This document shows positions 61,632 to 64,000 of a stretch of DNA of 64,000 bases, in pieces (within the stretch, counting starts at the first letter, position 1; the number at the start of each line of letters is the position of its first letter). Source of the stretch: Smittium mucronatum (Eukaryota; Kickxellomycota; Harpellomycetes; Harpellales; Legeriomycetaceae). Both the position numbers and the translations under genes were made by a program. The notes beneath the pieces are model-generated. The model had not been told where the DNA came from, ran no database searches, and saw only the letters and a list, made by a program, of their open reading frames with translations. Location of the stretch: the NCBI GenBank assembly GCA_001953115.1, contig LSSL01000764.1, positions 24,154 to 88,153 on the forward strand, given 5' to 3'.

Positions 61632-64000
61632 ATTTTAATTGTTCAAAATCCCTGGTAACTAAATTTAAATCAAAACCTTTGCACTTTTATGTAAAAAAAA
61701 TTTCTTACATATTTTTTTTGTTTTAGGTTTCTTTGGATTTTCATGATTTTTTGGAACTTTTTTCATAGACTTTTTTTCCCAATTTTTTCAGCTCTAACTT
61801 TTTAAAAATGACCATCTATGTATTATATAATTTCAATGGTCTACTCTAATAACCTCTCGTCTTTATCAATAATTTCTACCTCTTTATAAATGATTGGCTC
61901 TTTAAAATATCGTTTAGTTTTTAGTTTAGCTCAAAACTTCTTTGGGGTTTAAAGCCAGTTTGGATAGCAGTTTTTCTAGTCATTTTAGAATTAAATGATC
62001 ATATCATTATATTTTTGTAAAATAATCCTGATACAAGAGCAATATAATTTGCGTCGAAAGTCTCTAATTGAAACATAATCGAGTTTTATTGGGGGGCGGG
62101 GGTTCAAAAAATAGCCAGATAATAAGCTGAAATTCTAAATGTTAAAACAATAAGTTTGTATAATCGAGATTATCCATCCTTATTATTGTCTTGTAAAAAA
62201 GAAAATAAGAACTAAGTGATACTACTAACCCCATTATGCCTCAAAAAAATTTCGAATTCCTATCATTAGAGAAATTATCGTAATGAAGTACGTTTAACGA
62301 ATTAAATATTCGAAATAAGTAATATCTTCGAGTTGTTTTGAATTTATTGGTCTAAAAAAATCCTTTATCAACTTAATTCGTTACTAGAGATTAATTAAAC
62401 AAATCCGTATTTTCTTTATTAATTTCTGATCCAATTTCTGAAATACTGGGCATTAAAATCAAAAAAATTCTTCCGTTAATTCCCATGGTTTTTATTAAAA
62501 ATCTAGACTTTATGAACAAACTCGGTTTTTATGAAATAACACACTTTTTATGAAATTGATGCTTATTTTAGAATTAAAATAGAAAAAGATATTTAATTAG
62601 TCAAAATCTTTTCAATTCAGCCAATAAAAAAAAAAATTACATCCAACAAGCATAAATTATCCCAACAAAATTATCCTTTTTTAGCCCTTTAACAGCTAGA
62701 CTGCTTAATTGTGTAATCATTAATAGCTAAATTTATATTCCATTAGCTACTTGATTTTAATCTCCGAATTTTGTTTTTGGATTCATCTATTCAAAGTAAA
62801 ACGAGACTTTTAAAGTAAAAGACTAAGGAGAAATCAATAAAAGCAAATTTTATTGGAAAAAAGTCGGGCGAAGTTTCTTTTGGGTCAATTTGGAGTAGGC
62901 TTTGTACCACTTCATCTTCAAACATGAGTATAAAGTTGCATTCAACTAATTTTTATTTAAACACCTACGGACTATCAATACAAACATGTCCCTTTTTTGT
63001 TGATCAATTAAAAAATATATTAGAAATGATTTTTTACAATTAGTTTAATTCATAAAATTATTTGATGGAGAGTGAAAATGAAATAACTAGAAGCTCAAAA
63101 CATCCTATAACCCTGAAAGGGTTAAATATAGAAAAAGCTAAAAAGCTAAATAGTGGAGTCTACATAAACAGATTAAAAAACTTCAGGGTTTAAAAAAACT
63201 AAAACTTGCTAGTATATGCATTACATTGGATATTTTAAGTATCAAAGAATGATAATCCACAAAAAAACGTGGTCTAATAATTAGCAAGTATCATGATAAA
63301 AAGAACTACGTTTAAAAACGACTATATCTTATTTCTAAAATTACCAGTCATTACTAGTTAAAAAATACTAATAAGATTTTCTTTATTTAATTTCTATCAA
63401 ATTCCCTAATCCATGTAGTTATATCAAAACAACTCCTTCAATTATTTAACTAGTTAACATTTTTCAAATCACTTTTTCCATAAGCTTTATATCTACTCTT
63501 TTATGCCATTACTGTATTTGAAAACTTTAACCCCAAAATTTAATATAAAGGCGTCCTTTTGACTTTATGGATCAGTTTATTTATTAATTTGTCTTCATTT
63601 ATTTAATTAATCAAAAATACAATTTGATCTCCCACTTATTTAGATTTAACTCGAAAATATTACTTATTTTGAATATTTAATTCATTAAACATACTTCATT
63701 AAGATAATTTCTCTATTGAAACACACACTTTATATTCGACGAATAATTCATTGATTTAATTATATTTGTTTATTTTTAATCAAATTTTTGTATTGTCTAT
63801 AAAATTGTTTGAATTTCATTCACCGACGGCTATAAAAGGAACAAAACAGATATGTATGAGAGCTAAAGTTATAATATGTTTATAGTATTGCAATTATTTT
63901 TCTTTTCTAGTTTCATCAACCTTTTTTTGTAAAAAAGAAGCAGAAAAAACGAATAGGCTATATTAAATCGTCTTTTTTAGTATATGCCATTGTTATATAG
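61632..64000. other. Intergenic region downstream of the kinesin
   Basis: No gene recognised. A G-rich run (GGGGGGCGGGGG) lies near 62,090, and a TTAA-flanked MITE-like end at 63,111-63,125. The remainder becomes steadily more AT-rich toward the window end. Confidence 0.6.
63111..63125 (-). mobile_element. Solo MITE family 1-like end
   Basis: CCCTGAAAGGGTTAA is identical to the right end of the 30,562-30,725 element plus its TTAA flank. The interior beyond it does not align to the family. CCCTTTTTTG about 125 bp away might be the other end but lacks a TTAA flank, so the element is not called complete. Confidence 0.4.

Overview
The window looks like nuclear DNA of an AT-rich fungus. Evidence: spliceosomal GT-AG introns of about 57-160 nt, a mitochondrial RsfS-domain protein with a presequence-like N-terminus, a YMR099C-type glucose-6-phosphate 1-epimerase, a PP2A activator, a D-amino-acid oxidase, and a kinesin motor resembling kinesin-12 (KIF15), a class I associate with early-diverging fungi rather than Dikarya. 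A non-Dikarya lineage such as Zoopagomycota is my best guess, but it is inference only.

Layout. Three islands of moderate GC carry all convincing genes. Island 1 (about 5.1-11.2 kb): beta-tubulin (-) and D-amino-acid oxidase (-), then a cluster of small TTAA-flanked, piggyBac-like MITEs and a decayed repeat. Island 2 (about 26.7-37 kb): PTPA (-), more MITEs, a membrane protein with a DUF2470-like N-terminus (-) divergent from a mitochondrial RsfS/MALSU1-like protein (+), glucose-6-phosphate 1-epimerase (-) convergent with it, a possible small two-exon gene (+), and a second copy of the decayed repeat. Island 3 (about 57.7-61.7 kb): a 19-exon kinesin (+). I resolved the exon structures of beta-tubulin, PTPA, the epimerase and the kinesin by hand; each gives an integer number of codons and family-consistent protein across every junction.

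Between the islands lie AT deserts (1-4.6, 11.2-26.5 and 37-57 kb) with no intact gene. They are not structureless. They hold diverged copies of a roughly 0.9 kb repeat in inverted orientation (14.65-15.6 and 22.85-23.78 kb), several stretches of open frame broken by only a few stops that read like decaying coding sequence, and poly(C)/poly(G) tracts. Two of the three assembly gaps are bordered by such homopolymers. The third gap (36,290-36,543) is flanked by two identical 262-bp sequences and is probably an unmerged contig overlap rather than missing DNA.

The genes are unrelated housekeeping functions (cytoskeleton, phosphatase control, mitochondrial translation, sugar and D-amino-acid metabolism). 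I see no operon-like or pathway cluster. No tRNA, rRNA or CRISPR array was recognised.
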